A DNA stretch of 64,000 nt from Pristionchus mayeri (GCA_036245805.1 BTRK01000002.1:10350689-10414688), one strand, 5' to 3'. Positions 33,960-47,325 are shown, counted from the first letter of the stretch. Numbers and translations are program-made. Notes: generated by a model from the letters alone, not told the origin.

Positions 33960-35120
33960 CAACAATACCAAGTGATCATGGACCACGAGCCAAGGGGAAG
34001 AGATCAGAGAGCGGCGAGAGCGCCATACGACTGAATAAAGAGCGAGAGAGCCCGCGATTTGGAGATGACGAGTTCGCGAAAGGTTGGGAAAATTGAGGAA
34101 TAAGGCGTAACGAATAACAAATAAGGAATAAGAAGATTGAGGAAACATTCAGTTGGGAAATAAAGCGTGGGGAAGACTCGCGGCAATGTGGACTTTGAAT
34201 TATACAAATTCTAAAGCAATGATGAAAATAGCAATTAGCGCACCTACAACCAACCAGAGAGAGCAAAACAACAATAACAAAAACAGGTGACGAACGTGCA
34301 AGGGTAGAGAGCAGAGAGGAAGACGGCGAGAGCGACAGTCAGAGCGAGAGGGAGCTGAGTTTTGAGTTGGCGCAAGGGCGAACTGATGGGAAAAAAACGT
34401 CAAAATGAAGGGATAAGGCATGAGTAAGACGCACCTGACAACGTTGGAATGAATTAATCAACAATCAGAGAAAAAACTGATGTTCAACGTCAATTAATTA
34501 CGCTTCGACCGGTTTAGAGTGAGAAAAACAACGACAATAAGTGACGAGAGACCGCGTGGTGCGAGGAGAGCAGAGACGGCAGGGCAATGGGCGAGAGCGC
34601 GCGTTTTTGAGGGGGGAGCAGGGGTGAAATTATGGGAAAATTCATCAAAATTAAGGAGTAAGGCATAAGGAAGGCTCGCGCAACAATCTAAACCTGAATG
34701 AATTAGTCAAAATTCAAAGCCAAAAGGGTGAAAATCATCAATATGCTACGCAACAACCGATCGTGAGCAAGAAAAACAACAAAAATAACAAGTGACGAGA
34801 ACGCGTGGCAAGGAAGAGATCCGAGAGGAAGGCGGCGAGAGCGCCAGACGTCAGGGAAATGGGCGACAACGCGTGTTTTTTTGAGAGTGCACAGGGGCGA
34901 AACGAGGGGAAAATTCATCGAAATTAAGGAGTGCGGCTCGCGCAACAAAGCGGGCCTGAATTAGACAAAATTCAAAGATAAATCTAGAGAAAAACATCAA
35001 TTAGGTACGCTTCGACCGGTGGGGAGAAGGAAAAACAGCAATAACAAGTGACGAGACCGCGTGGCGAGGGGTAGAGAGCAGAGAGGAAGACGGCGAGAGC
35101 GCCAGAAGACAGAGTGCAAA
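33960..35120. repeat. Five diverged tandem repeats, period about 255-310 bp
   Basis: Units can be aligned on the word gaggaagacggcgagagcg, found at about 34011, 34321, 34574, 34831 and 35090. Each unit also has a caattaggtacgcttcgacc-like start, an aacaacaataacaagtgacg block and a gggaaaattcatcaaaatta block. The array lies immediately upstream of the nanos gene and could be part of its 5' region. Confidence 0.75.
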
Positions 35121-35727
35121 CGGAAACTGATGCAACTAATTGACGGTTTGCCCTAATTATGCCCTAAATTTCGCAAAGAATACACAGTGTTTGTACGAAA
35201 CGAAGCAAAGTTAGAACTGTCAGAAATTAGAGAAAAAACAAGTAAAAAACGAGGAAAACCTGCGGAAAGGAAGGGGAGCGGGAGAGTGAGGGAAGCGATC
35301 GACCCCGCTCCCTCGCCTCTCCCTCCTCCCTCCCCTTGATCTACCCTCCCCGGTCTCTCGTTCGTATCGATTTTGCGTGTCTTTCGGCATCGACTTTTTG
35401 ATCTTGGGAATTGGCTCGAGCTTTCAGAATGATCTTTGTGAATCCATTGCGTAAACTTGGCTGTGAAACGAAGGATTCTTAGAGCAGACGCTTGTCTCGT
35501 TTGAAGGGCACTTAGATGGAGTATCAGCGGGCAATAGCTTGATTGATTTGGGAGATGTTTTGATGGATTCCGCTGAATCCTTCAGAGACTAAGAGATAAT
35601 GGGAGAACGAGAGTGTTTATCCGTCCTGGCAGAAGTAAAGAGCAATTCTGTCTGCATTGCAAGTACTATTTGGGTGTTTGTGCGGGTACAAAAGGTCTGC
35701 GAAATTGCAATATTAAGACAGCCGAAG
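35120..35727. other. No exon recognised; pyrimidine-rich tract
   Basis: Contains a purine-to-pyrimidine switch near 35270-35350 (gtgagggaagcgatcg then ctcccttctcctcc-like), then unremarkable DNA up to the signal-peptide exon at 35728. Confidence 0.35.
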
Positions 35728-38700
35728 ATGATTCAGCTTCTCTGTTACTCTGCACTCCTAGGGCTCAGTAAGTTTATTCGAATTGTCAATATTCTCGCAT
35801 TTTTTCGAGTAAATGAGAGTTTGCAAGATGTCTAGGATATACGGTTTCCTGGGCTGAACAGAAAATCTTCAGATCAAAAACTATTTTAGTTGCCAGTGGT
35901 TGTGTTCTACCTCCAGCTCCTTCTAACGTTCCATGGAGCACAACACCGCTCATTCTGAAGAGACAACCCGATGGACGAATCATCTACACTTACCCACCTG
36001 GATCAGTTCCTTTCGGATTGAGTACTATTTTGTCCTAAATTTTAGGAGATGTGGGCCAAAATCTTCATTCGAGTTGGAGAAACGATACCGCGCTCTCTTA
36101 ATTCTAATCATTCTGACCGTCTAGCCGAACTAGAGAGTGTGTAAAATGAAGGGACCATGATTCCAACGGCTTTTTAAAACCCGATTATCGAACTCTAATC
36201 CTGATGCAGTGCAACTTGTATTGGACGTATTCGATGCGCGAATTATTGAAAAGGATGTCTGTTTTCGTGTCGCATTTTTCCACACACTAAAATTCGACTC
36301 AAATTGATCTGTTTTTTTTTGCAAATTACTCTACAAATTTTGCAGAACTTCGGTGTCAATGGTCCCTTACTGAGTGAGGCCGTGGGTGGTGATTGGGTTA
36401 CTTGCAACCCAAAGACAAACAAGTGAGTTGGAATGATCCTGTCTAAGTAAACGCGAATTTTTGAGATTCGAACCGGAGACCCGACTGTCGACGGTAAGTA
36501 GCCGAATTTTTCTAGATCACTGTCATCCATCCAGGGATGAAGGAGGGGAGCTCGGAGGATGAAGGCTCTCCCATACAAAACAAGTCCAGATAGCACTAAT
36601 AATAAGGAGTGTACCACTGATTAGTTCACTACTACCACTGCCGCTACTAATAAGGGGCCACGATTATCTATTAGGGGGGAGGGGGAATAGAGGGCGGGGA
36701 GTGCGTCTTGGCACGGATCACGAAATGCGATCCAGCAATGTGTACCTTATTTATAGAACCATGTTGCAGATTACATGTGCCCAAACTACAAATGATGGCA
36801 GTAAGTTTATTACTTCCGAGTAGTACTGAAAACCAAAATTACAGAACTAAGATGTTGTGTTTAGTCAAAATCTGCGTTTTCTTCACCGAGGTATCAGACG
36901 GCTCGTTGTTGACGTATGCCTTGTTCGACAGCCCGAATGTCGACGTCAAGTGCCCCGCAGGTAGGGACGACTTCTCAAGAAATGACTCTCGAATGATAAA
37001 TTTGTACAGAAAATTCTCAATTAGTCGTTGCGGCTCTCTGCAAGAAATGACTCACTGCATTCTGCGTGCACTCTCATATGATCTACCTGAGAGAAAGCAT
37101 GAAGAATGAAGATTGCCATTTCTAGCCATTTAAGTAGGGTTCCCTTACTGGAAAATGTATGTTGTATTTTCGAGTAAGTTTCAGATGTGCTTACTAAACA
37201 AACGCATGCCAACAACGCAGAGCTCTTGAAACATAAGCGAAAAGTCAACAACAAATTCCCAATAACTTAATTATATTGCGATGACATCCCTACTCTGCAG
37301 GATACAGGACCAGAATCGTCGGCATCGGAGAAATCGTATCCATGAGATGCGTCAACGGGGGTGAGTACACACTAGACCTGGCCAAACGAGCATATGTAGC
37401 GATTCACTACGCCCCTCGCTTGATCAATCCAAGTTCACATTACAGTATGCCCTCATGTCGTGCAAACGCGAAAAATATTTCCCACCGTTCTTTTTCAGTT
37501 TTCATCGCTAGGCAGCTTAATGGCAAGACGAGGAACGTTGGAACCCCCAAACTAGAATGTCTCAAACGTAAGAGCTATTAAAGTAACACTCACTAGGTTG
37601 GCTGAAGTGGGTCGCGGTTAACAGTCGTGTTTTCTCTCTCGTACTGGTCATGCTTGAGGGGAGGGGGGGGTGCTGAGGTTCGGTTAACCGTATCTTCCGT
37701 CGATCCATTTCAGCCACTCTACCTGCCACCACGACAACCACGAAGCTACCTACTACTACTACCACGATACGTCCAGTCCCTACTACGACAACCACAAGGA
37801 AAACTACCACTTCAACTACCACAAAACAGCCTACCATCACAACAACATCAACGTCAACCAGAGCCACTACTCTTTCGACCACTACGACAGGTTAGCTAAA
37901 TGTTATTCACTAGAGTTATCTTCTTATTTTTTTTAATTGTTGTGTAGGTTTCAGGGGCTCTATATAACTGATGAGCGTTTGTTTATTTAGAGCATATGAA
38001 ACTCATCCGGACATTCAACAAACATTTCCAGAAATAAAACCCTTTTCCTCACTCCTAACAATAAATCAATACTTTCAGTTCAATTCAAGTGCCCGGAGCC
38101 TGATTCATTCTTCCCCAACCCGTGGGCTTATGCTGGAAGTCCAACCATATCTCCGGATGGAAGTCAGTTGCAAATGAAAATATAAAATATACAACAATTT
38201 ACATATTCCGGCGTAGATGAAATATAAATATATCATAACAACTTACTATGATTTGGAGTAGTTTTGGCGGATCTAAATAAAAAGTAATTAACCAATTACA
38301 GCAATGCTGTCATGTGCCTCCAACATCTTCGTCGGAGTTCGTTCCCTTGTTTTATTATCCATATTAATTTTCGATTATTGATTTCTCTTGGAGAAGATTA
38401 GTGTTGAAAATTGGGGTGTCGATTTTAAGTAATTTGACATCTTTTTCGGGTATGTTTCAAGTGTACTACATATTTTATGAGCCTATTAACTATTTAGAGC
38501 ACTTGAAACCTTCCTGAAAATGACACAAAATGGCATGAAACGTGAAACCCTAAAGAAATTTGATATTGCAGAAATTGGACTGGGAATCTGGCGCGCACAC
38601 CTTTGGAGGTCCCTCTTATTGCGACAGAGCAACGGGAAAGTAAGTGATGAATCAGAGTCCTATTTTTTGAATCCATTTTTTTAAGTTTTTTCCAATATAT

Positions 38701-41342
38701 TTCTTGCAGATGGCATAATGATGGTTACGAGGCTCCCCCGCAAGTGAGTATGCTTTCAACACATTTGTTATAGCAATGTTAGAGAAAGAGCCGATAAAAT
38801 AAAGTTATTTAACTTTGCTTATTTTAGATAAGCTGCGCAGTTGAAAGTGGAGCACCGCTCAGTGAGTTCCTGTATAGAGTTCCCATAGCGCTAAATAGCT
38901 GATAGCGTTTGATTATGTAGCGCTATCCTAACCAACTCATCTAATAAGAGAAAAACATTTGCCATGAAGTTAAATCCTTTCCTTTTTGTAAAATCAAATG
39001 TGAATGTTCCGTAATCCTTGTCATGGCTGTGGAGTAATGCTTGCGTTTTTCGTAAATCCGGAAGGAAGGGCTAGGGCATTGCTCATCAGTCTGTATTACC
39101 GATTTTACAAGAAAACAAGATGTATAATTCGATAAAAAATGTTAGTGTAGTGTGATGAAATTAGAATGGAAATAATCTTGCAGCATCATTATTTTGCCTT
39201 GAACTATGTGGCAGTGCGCGACATTCAAGAACACATTTTGATATTTGAAAATTTAAGAAATGTCGATGTAATTCTTTTCAGATTATTGCCCAATTTGGAA
39301 TAGACAAACCAGTGGAGCTGAAGGCAAAATTGCTATCTACCGTAACAAAGTTAATTCCGATATGTGCATAATGAGTTAATACAATTTCCAGGAAAACTAT
39401 TGTCCCCCGGGACAACAACCGATCTTTGGGAACGGCACGATTATCTCTAAAATGACTTGCAATGGTTGGTTGTACGCTTCTTATTGTAGAACTTGTGCGT
39501 AATACGAGAACGAATTTCGCACAGTAAAAATGACTGATTTGTGCTAAACATGTGAATTTGCAGCACCTATTTTGACAATAGTGGACGAAAGGGGCATTGC
39601 CCACTACTTGGACACCGATCCAGTATTGAAATGCGCTGGTAACCGCTTCGGATTATTAATGGGCTCCTTCTCGCTAATAAAAATTGATTGCATTTGGCCA
39701 CGGAATGTTAGAGAAACGTTTTTGTTTTTGGTTCCGCTGGTTCCGCTGGAAAAGGCATGTGCATTCTATGTTTACAGTGATTTTGAAGCTATTTATCCTT
39801 TATGAATAAGCGTACCGACTCGCAGTTCAGAAATGCGGTCCTCTTGAAGGAAATTGAAATACATTTCTAAAGTTGCTCAGTCAGGTTAATCGTATGTTCT
39901 AAAAGTGGTAAAATGACTAATGAATTTCATTTCATCACTCATCCACAAGCGGCTAGAAACATCGAGCTCATGCAATTTCACGATAAGTATCTTTGGAATC
40001 TTCAGATGAGATACTCTCAGGTGCATTAGAAATTAATCGCATTATCTCTAATTTTCACAGATATGATCCTGGATGTATGATGTATGCGAATGAACGAGGA
40101 ATGGCCGTCATGAATTCCCGATCGAATTTGAATTCACTTCATTAATTTTATCAAAGTTGTTGATCTTCGTTCTTTACCGCTTTCATTGTAATTGGAATAT
40201 GACACACAAATTTTGATAAGTATTACTCCAACGCATAAATAACAAGAAAGTATATTGATAATACGAATTAATTACAAAGAATCATTGTGTTTACTCGTAC
40301 TCTTGTTGACACTAGTGGAGCAATCGTCTTACTACCTTCGGTTTGCACGCTGTCTCACCGGTCAGATAGACGAGATAGCGTGCAAACTGAAGAGAGTCAG
40401 ACGATTGCTCCACTAGTGGTCAAGTATGTTCACACACATTCGAGATCGCGTTCAACTTTTCCTTGTAGAATATTATTGATTGCTGCAAGCTACTACGAAC
40501 AATATTAAACATTATAAGTGGAATTCACAAAAATTACCATAGATCGACGAAATATTAATTACCAGTTCTCTATAATTCCCTCACAACACGAAGCAACCTT
40601 CTTTTCTCAGAAGCCTTCCTCCTGCTATAGTTTTCGCTCGTATTTTCAAATTAACATTTTGATTTGGTGATTGTACCCGTGTTTTCTGCAGGATTTTTTT
40701 CGGCTGTACAGATGTGGCATCGAAACAGCGGAATGGTTTCGATGTTTTGCCTCTGCTGAAGTGCACTTTGAGGGATGCTGCCAACGGGCGCTCTTGAGTG
40801 CTCGATTTGAGAGATTTTATTGATGTATCTCTCACTTTTTCGAGTTCTTTAACGATGAGAGATAATGTGAAATACTTACTTAGTTACTTAGTAGATCCAT
40901 CTTCAACGGGCTATGCCGCGTAGATCACAGTTCCGCCAGTCTTCTCTATCGTGTGCTCGAGTAGTACAATGGCGGTAGCTCTTGTTTCTAATCTGCCTCT
41001 TTATAGAACCGGAAGACAGTTATAATGAGAAAAAATCACAAAACTACCGCATTAATGGTTATCTTGTGAGTGAGGCTGTTCCCGGTGGAAGCAGGCTTAA
41101 CTTCCCGAAAAAATCTGACAAGTCAGCATACCACCCAAATCTTGTATTGAAATGCACAGGTATTTAAGTATAACAGCTGGGATATTATGTGCTAAATATT
41201 ATAATACATCGGAAAGTTCGATGCATTGCTATTATATACCTACTTACCTAGTTCGTAATCGAGGTAGTTGCAGTTTCATGCATTCATATTTCGAAATTTT
41301 CAGTACCTCCTCAAACGACGGCTTCTCTATCCAGTTCGACAG
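35728..41342 (+). CDS. Modular secreted protein, unit 1 (sushi-like, Cys-rich modules, Thr linkers)
   Basis: Exon 35728-35767 encodes the signal peptide MIQLLCYSALLGL. Then come 35890-36017 (SGCVLPPAPSNVPW... to PFG), 36346-36422 (GPLLSEAVGGDWVTCNP), 36466-36493, 36770-36800 (ITCAQTTNDG), 36865-36960 (IKICVFF...VDVKCPA), 37301-37360, 37499-37567, a Thr-rich linker 37714-37890, 38079-38162 (FKCPEPDSFFPNPW), 38572-38639 (SGAHTFGGPSYCDRATGK), 38710-38743, 38828-38861 (ISCAVESGAP), 39282-39349 (NYCPIWNRQTSGAEGK), 39392-39464 (ENYCPPGQQPIFGNG), 39564-39638, 41007-41159 and 41304-41342. The first module has four Cys with GKW before the last, like a sushi/CCP domain. Defects: the donor at 36018 is TT, not GT, and 38162 to 38572 is out of phase by one base. 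Probably secreted; function unknown. Confidence 0.6.
40306..40423. repeat. Hairpin element with CACCGGTCAGA loop
   Basis: Arms of about 50 bp (ttgacactagtggagcaatc... and gattgctccactagtggtca) around ctcaccggtcagatagacgag. It shares its centre with the hairpin at 30443-30540; it lies in an intron of unit 1. Confidence 0.75.
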
Positions 41343-41516
41343 GTAAACAGGAGTTTCTTTCATGGCTGAGCCTCACTATCTATAATTTCTTCTATGATAT
41401 GATTACTTTTTCGTTTTTCATGTTTCCGTTGGGGGGAGATTATCTGTGGGCTCTTATTTGATGCATGCGCTTTCTTGTTTAATGATATATATGTATCCCT
41501 TATGTTCGTTTCGTAT

Positions 41517-41981
41517 GCATATCAGGCCTCTCACGAGAGAATCGGGACAAATCGGCATTTTCAGTTGACACTCAAATTTTAGGAAATCTTGTTAATTATG
41601 TTTCCTCTTAGTACTTGACTAGACTAGACTAAAACTGAAGTTTCAGATTTTTACATATGCTGCAGCCGCAGCAGGCGGCTGCAAACTTTAGACGTAGGTC
41701 GTAGGTTATTGAGGGTTTGACCGATTAAAGTGGTGGCATTTGCTCACAAAAGTGTTTCTATGATCAAATGAACGATTTTGGCGCACGTTGTTTATTTTTC
41801 ACTTTTGCGACCGTTGCAGCAGACGCGTGGTGGACCAGTTTTTAATTTCTAAGCTGAAATTAGATTTTTTGCTTCTCTCCAAACTTTCCTAGTTTGTAGA
41901 GCTTGAAATTCTGCGCATACAAGATTTTTTCTCGATTTTGTCTCAGTGGTCTTGGTGTATCTCGTGAGAGGCCTGATATGC
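41517..41981. mobile_element. Foldback element, ends ATATCAGGCCTCTCACGAGA
   Basis: Termini atatcaggcctctcacgaga and its complement. It shares words (tgtttctatgatcaaa, cttgaaattctgc, gctgctgc near a gcagc palindrome) with the larger element at 52283-53298, so the two are one family. An isolated exon-like piece follows at 42334-42419 (DEVFCLARIRGLFIF), which does not fit the phase of the neighbouring exons. Confidence 0.6.
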
Positions 41982-42769
41982 TTCTGTCGATACCTGTGCT
42001 CGATTTGAAATTCATAATTATCGCTGTCGATAACAACTTGCGTAACAATTGAATTCTCAGATGCTTTTTCGTCTCCTCTTTCTATTTTTTTGAACGAAGG
42101 ATCGACTCCGACTTATGGCTCAGGAGTGTATGATACATTGAAAGAAAACCGAGTATAGAAAACTAAGTCACAATGACACAAACACACTAGATGAGCACAC
42201 CATTCTGCGTTTATGAAATTCTGTTTTGAATAAAATAAAAATATTCTGAATCTCGGATTCTGAAGTTCAAACTTAAAGCAAGGTGAGCAGTTAGGAATCA
42301 AATGTCTCGATAAATTAATGTATTTTTTTGCAGACGAGGTCTTCTGTTTGGCAAGAATTCGAGGACTGTTTATTTTTGATCGATGCATGAGGCACAACTG
42401 TTCAATGGGTATTCTCCAAGTGAGACAGAATATATTAACCCGGTGAGAGATCGAGAGTTATTTGGCTCGGCCAATACATCGGAATCAATACTTCCTATCG
42501 TTCTTCTTAATTGGCATCGGGGTATTTCTCAATAGCCCTGCTCAATTTGTTAATTGAAATGTGTATCTTTAACTACAATGTATACTAAAATAGTTTCTCA
42601 AAGTAAACAGTTATTTAGCTCATATGAAGGATAAGAAGTTACCATTATTTGTAAAAAAATCAAATATCATGTTAGCAGTAATGACGTACGTAGTGGACAT
42701 GAAGTGAAATATGATGAAACTTCAGTCTGAAGTTTTCTCGTGTTCTTCCGTGGTAGCAATGAAGAACTA

Positions 42770-44019
42770 TTAGGTTGTGAAAAAAGTAATTGTAGATTTG
42801 GACCATGATGTTTGAGCACGCCTAAAATTCTTTTCATTTAAGATCTCAAGCTGGCTCAATAGCATATAGTAGGGGTATACTTGGTCAAAATATTTATGTG
42901 TTCCAATCGCTTCATGCTTTTAGGATACCCGGGAAATCCAAGTGTTGTCAAATGTGATATTTTCACTCTTTTCTAAAAATATTTCAAGTCTCCCGTATTT
43001 TGTAGGGAAAAAGGGCTGCACATTTTCATATAGTGTAGTGAGAAGAGCATGTGCAGTCCTTTCAAAAAATAGGTCTAACGCCGCTCCTGCATCAAGATAG
43101 CAAGATTTACACACCACTGAATTAATACCTCAGCTAATAAACACTTATTAAGCAATAACGTTTCCTGCTTCGAGGTTCAATCAGACTGGTTTCTAAATAA
43201 GTGCGCTTCCATGATACACTATGGCGCTACATACCACAGAGAAACAATTGAACTCATCCCTTCTCTATTTGTAGAAAACATAAATTTGCAGTATTGATGA
43301 ATACAGGCCAATAGTGTCAAATTGTCGACTTTCGGTATACGGTGAATGAATAAGTTTCCTCAAAAGAGAGCTATCCCCTGACTTTGCCCAGTCTTATACT
43401 GATACATAAAGAGTAGCTTGTTAACCACAAAATTTAGGGCTTTTCACCAACCCAGGAAATTGGAAGACTTGCAATAAACGAATTTCGATGTTCAAATTTC
43501 ATAGTCGGGATGATGCATGTTACATGTTTTACTATATGCCCACCTAAATTTAATTTTAAGTTAACCAAGGAAAGTACTTGTCGTTTCACTACATGTGAGA
43601 TAGTTATATCAATAGTTACGGATGCACGGTAAAATTAAGTATTTCTGTTGATGTGAGGTAGGGTCAAGTTAAAAAATGAGTGTATTTTCTGATAGGCCAG
43701 TCGGAGCGGGCCAGGTTCACATATTGTATTGTGATATCCGTATGCCATACTTTTCGTATGTCACGTAATAGTTGACCTATCCTAGCTTTCCATGGATTTC
43801 TGGACCGACACGTACTCAGTGAAACATTTTGTCGATGTAGCTTTGTCTTCATACTGTGGCCTCAATACCAATTGGGTAGGCTTGACCCTACGCGCGATAG
43901 AAAGGGTATCCAAGCACTCAACGAGCACTAGTAACAATATGATAATCAGACGGCAACCAAAGACGGGGTATTGCAGAATCGAAAATTTAAAATCTACAAT
44001 TACTTTTTTCACAACCTGA
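42770..44019. mobile_element. Mariner-like element, 1250 bp, decayed
   Basis: Flanked by TA (42768-42769 and 44020-44021). The inverted termini ttaggttgtgaaaaaagtaa match over about 30 bases with one mismatch near the tip. The length equals that of the mariner at 54253, but no transposase motif is readable. It lies in an intron between units 1 and 2 of the modular protein array. Confidence 0.75.
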
Positions 44020-44170
44020 TATAATTACAACATAAACGTGTAACGCAAAACAAGTGATGTGTCGTATCATGTTAGCATGCAATCACACTTCCCACGGTTC
44101 CATTTTTGCTCTCTCGGTAATACTCCGTAAATGAAAAGCAGAAAAGTAGAAAATGAACATAATTTCATTA

Positions 44171-45294
44171 GAATCCGTCAGCTATTTCCATGAAAAGTAG
44201 AGTATTATTTATTGTTGTCAAGTTCTGAAAAGAGATTTTTCACGAAATGTCAAATGAGACTGGCCTATGTCTCCCGTCAGTCAATGAGCGATCACACTTA
44301 ATGCCGAGACTCATTACTTGTGAAACCATCGCTAAAATCACTCACCAAAATTATAAAAAAAATAATAAATAAAATATATATGCAAATACACTCACGCCAT
44401 AGGGACTGTATCCGTCCGGGCACTTGAAAGACACCTTCTCATTGTCCGTCGATTTTACAAACTTTTCAATGTTGCCCAATGGTCTAGGATATGACTTAGA
44501 CCACGACGAGGGAGTAACAGGTTCAGGACACTTGAACAGCTGAAATTAAACTCCTCTAATATTAGACAAATCAATCGATAAACTTGGACAGACAAGGGAC
44601 GGACAAATGGACAGATTCGAAATATTGGAGCGGAGACTCCTTTTGAAATCATGCAACGAATCAATTCATAAATGAAATCAACAATGAAAATTAAATTGTA
44701 TTTTCTAATTTTCGTCTCGAGTTCCTCATTTTAAGTGGTCGATACTCCTGCTGCGTTCAGAATACTACCGACAATGAGAGGATGGCAAGGAGCTCAAGGA
44801 GCTGAAATAAGATTGCTCAGTTCTTGTGGACCGGAAATTAGTCAATGAGGAACCATTTGTCCGTCCCTTGTCTGTCCAAGTTTATCGATTGATTTGTCTA
44901 ATATTAGAGGAGTTTAATTTCAGCTGTTGACAAGTGTCCTGAACCTGTTACTCCCTCGTCGTGGTCTAAGTCATATCCTAGACCATTGGGCAACATTGAA
45001 AAGTTTGTAAAATCGACGGACAATGAGAAGGTGTCTTTCAAGTGCCCGGACGGATACAGTCCCTATGGCGTGAGTGTATTTGCATATATATTTTATTTAT
45101 TATTTTTTTTATAATTTTGGTGAGTGATTTTAGCGATGGTTTCACAAGTAATGAGTCTCGGCATTAAGTGTGATCGCTCATTGACTGACGGGAGACATAG
45201 GCCAGTCTCATTTGACATTTCGTGAAAAATCTCTTTTCAGAACTTGACAACAATAAATAATACTCTACTTTTCATGGAAATAACTGACGGATTA
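44171..45294. repeat. Palindrome duplicating a sushi-module exon in antisense
   Basis: Left arm 44171-44612 and right arm 44853-45294 (positions sum to 89465, with a 2-base indel inside). The right arm contains the exon at 44924-45069; the left arm carries the same exon reversed, at about 44396-44541, with its splice sites. The loop is 240 bases. Confidence 0.9.
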
Positions 45295-47161
45295 ACCTGC
45301 AACCCCTCAGACGGAACGTGAGTCCTTGATCAGTATAGTCAATTTCCCTCTACAGACCCAGTTTCCCAGTAATTTCATCGATAATCAAAATTATCGTATC
45401 ATAACATACGAAAACTTTTTATTAGTGTCCCATTGCACAATCGAAAAAAAATACAGCAATAAATAAATATAAAGAACAAATAAAAATTATGCATTTAGTA
45501 AAAATACAAAAATACTACACTATTTTGCACTTAAATATTTACTATAATATTTCAGATGGGATACGAAACTGGCTTATCAATCGGTACGATTTTCATGTTA
45601 ATTGAAGTTTATGCCAGCAAATTTTAAATGAATCGAATTATTGAATCTTAAAAGAATCTTTAAAAAAATATATTATTTTCAGGCGACCTGCGTTAAACCT
45701 TCGGAAGGCCGTAAGTAAAATCTAATTAAGTTGTGTTCCGTATCACGCATGCAATAAGTTATTATTATTTTTTTAAAATTTTTCAACTGCTCATGAATTT
45801 CTTCAGAACTCAATTGCAACATGACCATGTCTGAGAGAAAGTATACGCTGCTGAACAATAGAGGAACAGTCCAGTGTCCGAAAGAACACGAGATGGTGCT
45901 GCATTACGAAGGAAACTGGACTAAGATTGCTTGTATGAAATGCTATAATAACGGTAACATTTATACTTAATTTTGCTACTTTAATCAATATTCGTTGCAG
46001 TATTCCAAATCGCATTTCCTAACGGCGGACTTATATCGTGTAATCATGTGAATCGGGAATTGTCTTCGTGCAAAATATTGTTAATTTACTACTCTACGGA
46101 TGGTTGCAAAAACTTTAACAAATCATCAATGATAACAGCAATAATATGTTTCAAAATGATTAATGAGTAGACCTTGCCAGCAGCTACTCACCTAATGAAA
46201 GGGAGGTTAAGATTAAGGATAATTTTCGAAGGTTAATTTGTCAGTGTGTATTGTTGGTACTTTAATGCCAGAAGATAATTTGAATAGGCTTCAACGTCCA
46301 CGGCAACTACTGAATCAATAACTAGCCTGACGACTTCCGGAAGCAATAACGCAGGTGTCATCTTTGTCGAAATTTGATATACACTACCCAAATTGCAGGG
46401 CCCTGTCCAGCGCCTGATCCAGTACCTGTAGATGAGTTTCCATCTACGTGGGCCCTGGGAAGTACTCCTGAAATCTCTAAGGATGGAAGTGAGATATTGA
46501 ATGTTGGAAATTGTTGCCTTATAATGAAGAAGTAATTAAGTAAGAGCCTCAGCAAAGCGAAAATTCAACCGGTGGGGCTCCCAATCAATCGGATACTGCA
46601 GACTTTTTCCTTTGATAATTTTGCAATCGCATAACTCAGATCACGATGGATTGCGAAATTCGCTATTTTGGGATCGTTTTGTCGATCTAGGGATAGTTAC
46701 GATCATTGTTTTTTATCGTAGCAATTTCAATTTTGCTGCACCTTCGTCAAATTTAAAACAAATCTTTCATCAGTGTAGGTGGACTTATCGCGATAGCAAA
46801 TACGAGGCACCACAGATCGTAAATTTTCTAAATTTTGAATAAATTTTATAAAAAAATTTCATTTTATTATGAATATTTTCGAACAATGACCATAAATGTG
46901 CATTACAATATTACCAATAATTGTCTTTAATATGAGCTGTGGGGCATGGACAGGACACGTGCCTCGTAAGCCATTTCGAATTGATGCAAATTAAACCAAT
47001 TTTCACGTAAACATTTTTTCATTGAACGCACTATTCATCAAGATTAAATTTTTTTTTTATTTTAAAAAATGCACTTCAAATCGAAAAATCCAGCGTACTA
47101 CTCCGTTAGAATTGTACAGCCTGGCGGAGGTCTTGGACTAATAGCAATATACCCTGAACAG
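44924..47161 (+). pseudogene. Modular secreted protein, unit 2 (decayed)
   Basis: Exons 44924-45069 (VDKCPEPVTPSSW... FKCPDGYSPYG), 45241-45317 (NTLLFMEITDGLTCNP), 45556-45583, 45683-45710 (ATCVKPSEG), 45807-45953 (NCNMTMSERKYTLLNNRG), 46001 onward, linker 46288-46354 (ASTSTATTESITSLTT), 46399-46488 (GPCPAPDPVPVDEF), 46779-46818, 46932-46965 and 47094-47161. Exon lengths 146, 77, 28, 28, 147, 90 and 68 equal those of the intact gene at 57-63 kb. Damage: the exon at 46001 has lost its donor and second half, the HTFG exon is missing, the acceptor before 46932 reads TAAT without AG, and the conserved YCP Cys at 47094 is Ser. The palindrome at 47326 then replaces the rest of the unit. Confidence 0.65.
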
Positions 47162-47325
47162 GTATAATATATTTTGTAATAGTGTTATCAGACGTTCTCA
47201 CACAAATTAATTTTGCCCAAACATGTTTCCTTCTCTCCAGTGGGATCTCATCCGAACTAGAATAGTACCAGTGCTAACTGACTGAGTGTTCAAAATTACC
47301 CCAATTAGAAAACAACGAAACAACT

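Noticed and set aside
37562..37882. 106-codon minus-strand frame rich in Val (VVVVVG)
   Set aside because: It is the antisense of the Thr-rich linker exon of the modular secreted protein.
42334..42419. Exon-like piece DEVFCLARIRGLFIF with good splice sites
   Set aside because: Its phases do not fit between the exons at 41304-41342 and 44924-45069, which join directly; kept only as a remark.
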